Below are positions 63,166 to 64,000 of a stretch of 64,000 nucleotides of DNA, piece after piece (position 1 is the first letter of the stretch; every line of letters begins with the position of its first letter). The translations under genes were made by a program, and so were the position numbers. This DNA comes from Parasphingorhabdus halotolerans (lineage in GTDB: Bacteria > Pseudomonadota > Alphaproteobacteria > Sphingomonadales > Sphingomonadaceae). Under the pieces are notes generated by a model, which saw nothing but the letters and a program-made list of their open reading frames with translations, was not told the DNA's origin and searched no databases. The stretch is taken from positions 3,038,001 to 3,102,000 of the forward strand of contig NZ_CP051217.1 of NCBI RefSeq assembly GCF_012516475.1, read 5' to 3'.

Positions 63166-64000
63166 TTATTTGTCTCCCTGAATGACTGGATTGGTGTCGG
63201 GAACGCTGGAACCATCATTCCAGCTGCCGCCCAAAGCGCGATGAACCGCGAGCCTTGCCAAAGCGACATCGCGCGCCGCCGATGACAGCGAAGATTGTAC
63301 CTGATATTGCGCCCGCAAGGCATCAAGATAATCAACATAACTGCCAACACCGCTAGCAAAGCGGCGCGATTGCAGCTGCGCCGCGCTTGACGCTTCGTCC
63401 AGTTGCGAGAAAAGGAACCGGTAGCGCTGTCGCTCCTCTTCATATCGTTCCATAGCCGAACCTACCTCCTGATAGGCTGTGAGAACAGTGCGCGCATAAA
63501 CCGCCGTTTGCTGAGCATATTGCGCATCGGCAATTTCGATATTTGCTCTTATCCTTCCACCTTGAAACAAGGGTGCGGTGAGGCTTGCTCCCAAGTTGAG
63601 GACCCATTTATCAAAAATATCGAACAACCCGGCAGGACTTCCGGCTTGCGAACCGGATGCCGCAGACAGGCTGAGAGATGGAAAACGCTCTGCGCGTCTT
63701 GCGCCGAGATTATAGCGCGCTGAATCGAGTCTGCGTCCTTCTGCATAGATGTCCGGTCGTTGCTCAAGCAATGCAATGGGAAGTCCGGAAGGAATGGGTC
63801 TGAAAATCAGTTTAGGAGTCAGTTTTTGCGCCAAAAACTGGTCCATGTTATCGGAATAGCGTCCAACCAATACTGCTAGCTGCCCTTCGGTAGCGGCCAA
63901 CTGGCTTTCACGTTGAGGCAATCCGGCCTGAATATTCCTAAAATCCTGCCGGACCTGATAAAGTTCAAACGAACTGGCGAGACCCCGTTGATAGCGATTT
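63166..64000 (-). CDS. TolC-type outer-membrane efflux protein, N-terminus cut by window edge
   Basis: The frame is open to the window end, giving about 278 C-terminal residues. GLPIALLEQRPDI is the OEP-family signature, and AERFPSLSLSAASG and APLFQGGRIRANIEIADAQY the second repeat of the barrel and helical tunnel. It is first in the three-gene efflux operon (outer channel, adaptor, pump). Signal peptide and lipid anchor, if any, are outside the window. Confidence 0.92.
   Translation of the reverse strand, partial: NRYQRGLASSFELYQVRQDFRNIQAGLPQRESQLAATEGQLAVLVGRYSDNMDQFLAQKLTPKLIFRPIPSGLPIALLEQRPDIYAEGRRLDSARYNLGARRAERFPSLSLSAASGSQAGSPAGLFDIFDKWVLNLGASLTAPLFQGGRIRANIEIADAQYAQQTAVYARTVLTAYQEVGSAMERYEEERQRYRFLFSQLDEASSAAQLQSRRFASGVGSYVDYLDALRAQYQVQSSLSSAARDVALARLAVHRALGGSWNDGSSVPDTNPVIQGDK

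Overview
The window is a stretch of ordinary bacterial chromosome, densely coded on both strands. It has no rRNA, tRNA, CRISPR array, insertion sequence or prophage gene that I can see. Gene content points to an alphaproteobacterium, most likely of the order Sphingomonadales: hflK-hflC-degP, an ATP12-type F1 assembly chaperone, a HIG1-type small membrane protein, a TorF-like porin, a DUF1176 protein, an RHH_4-type ribbon-helix-helix protein, PaiB, and an FeS-type photolyase. The genus cannot be fixed from sequence reading alone.

Layout, left to right. 1-2 kb: an ECF sigma factor translationally coupled to a transmembrane Ser/Thr kinase (cut by the window edge). 2.7-5.4 kb: PEP carboxylase. 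5.5-6.7 kb: a TPR remnant and two overlapping small ORFs. 6.7-9 kb: HNH nuclease, a frameshifted glutamyl-Q tRNA(Asp) synthetase, HIG1 protein and cobalamin adenosyltransferase. 9.2-11.4 kb: ergothioneine pair egtB-egtD. 11.4-14.7 kb: DUF1176 protein, 3-hydroxyacyl-CoA dehydrogenase, epoxide hydrolase. 14.7-19.5 kb: CPBP protease and TipAS-type MerR regulator, divergent from a peptide ABC transporter (permeases plus a fused ATPase, no binding protein). 19.5-26 kb: porin, MscS channel, cystathionine beta-lyase, sulfurtransferase, photolyase. 26-32.4 kb: proline-rich membrane protein, QueF, GST-like protein, DUF3089 hydrolase, thioesterase, HerA-like ATPase. 32.5-36.4 kb: hflK (frameshifted)-hflC-degP membrane-protein quality control. 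36.4-48.7 kb: a long rightward series running through Mrp, CoA-binding protein, an orphan molybdopterin oxidase subunit, ferrochelatase, CrcB, RluC-type synthase, PaiB, HAD phosphatase, two paralogous small membrane proteins, ATP12, AMP nucleosidase and an SRAP protein. 48.7-49.7 kb: CcmI-like TPR protein on the opposite strand. 58.5-64 kb: a tripartite RND efflux operon (outer membrane factor cut by the window edge).

The most striking region is 49.9-56.0 kb, a compact four-gene operon. Gene 1 fuses a flavin/NAD(P) disulfide-reductase-like domain to two cyclic-nucleotide-binding domains and a four-cluster ferredoxin. Gene 2 is a five-helix membrane protein with two pairs of histidines spaced 14 residues apart, as in di-heme cytochromes b. 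Gene 3 has a cytoplasmic FHA domain, one membrane helix, and a periplasmic region with ten CxxCH heme sites. Gene 4 is a CpdA-like cyclic-nucleotide phosphodiesterase. Read together they look like a trans-membrane electron conduit gated by cAMP or cGMP, with its own signal-terminating enzyme. The gene upstream on the other strand is a cytochrome c biogenesis-type TPR protein, which fits. I know of no characterised system with this layout.

Three genes carry apparent single-base lesions. gluQ and hflK each lack one base, and egtB has ATC where a start codon is expected. Either the sequence contains base-level errors or the strain carries these mutations; raw reads would decide.
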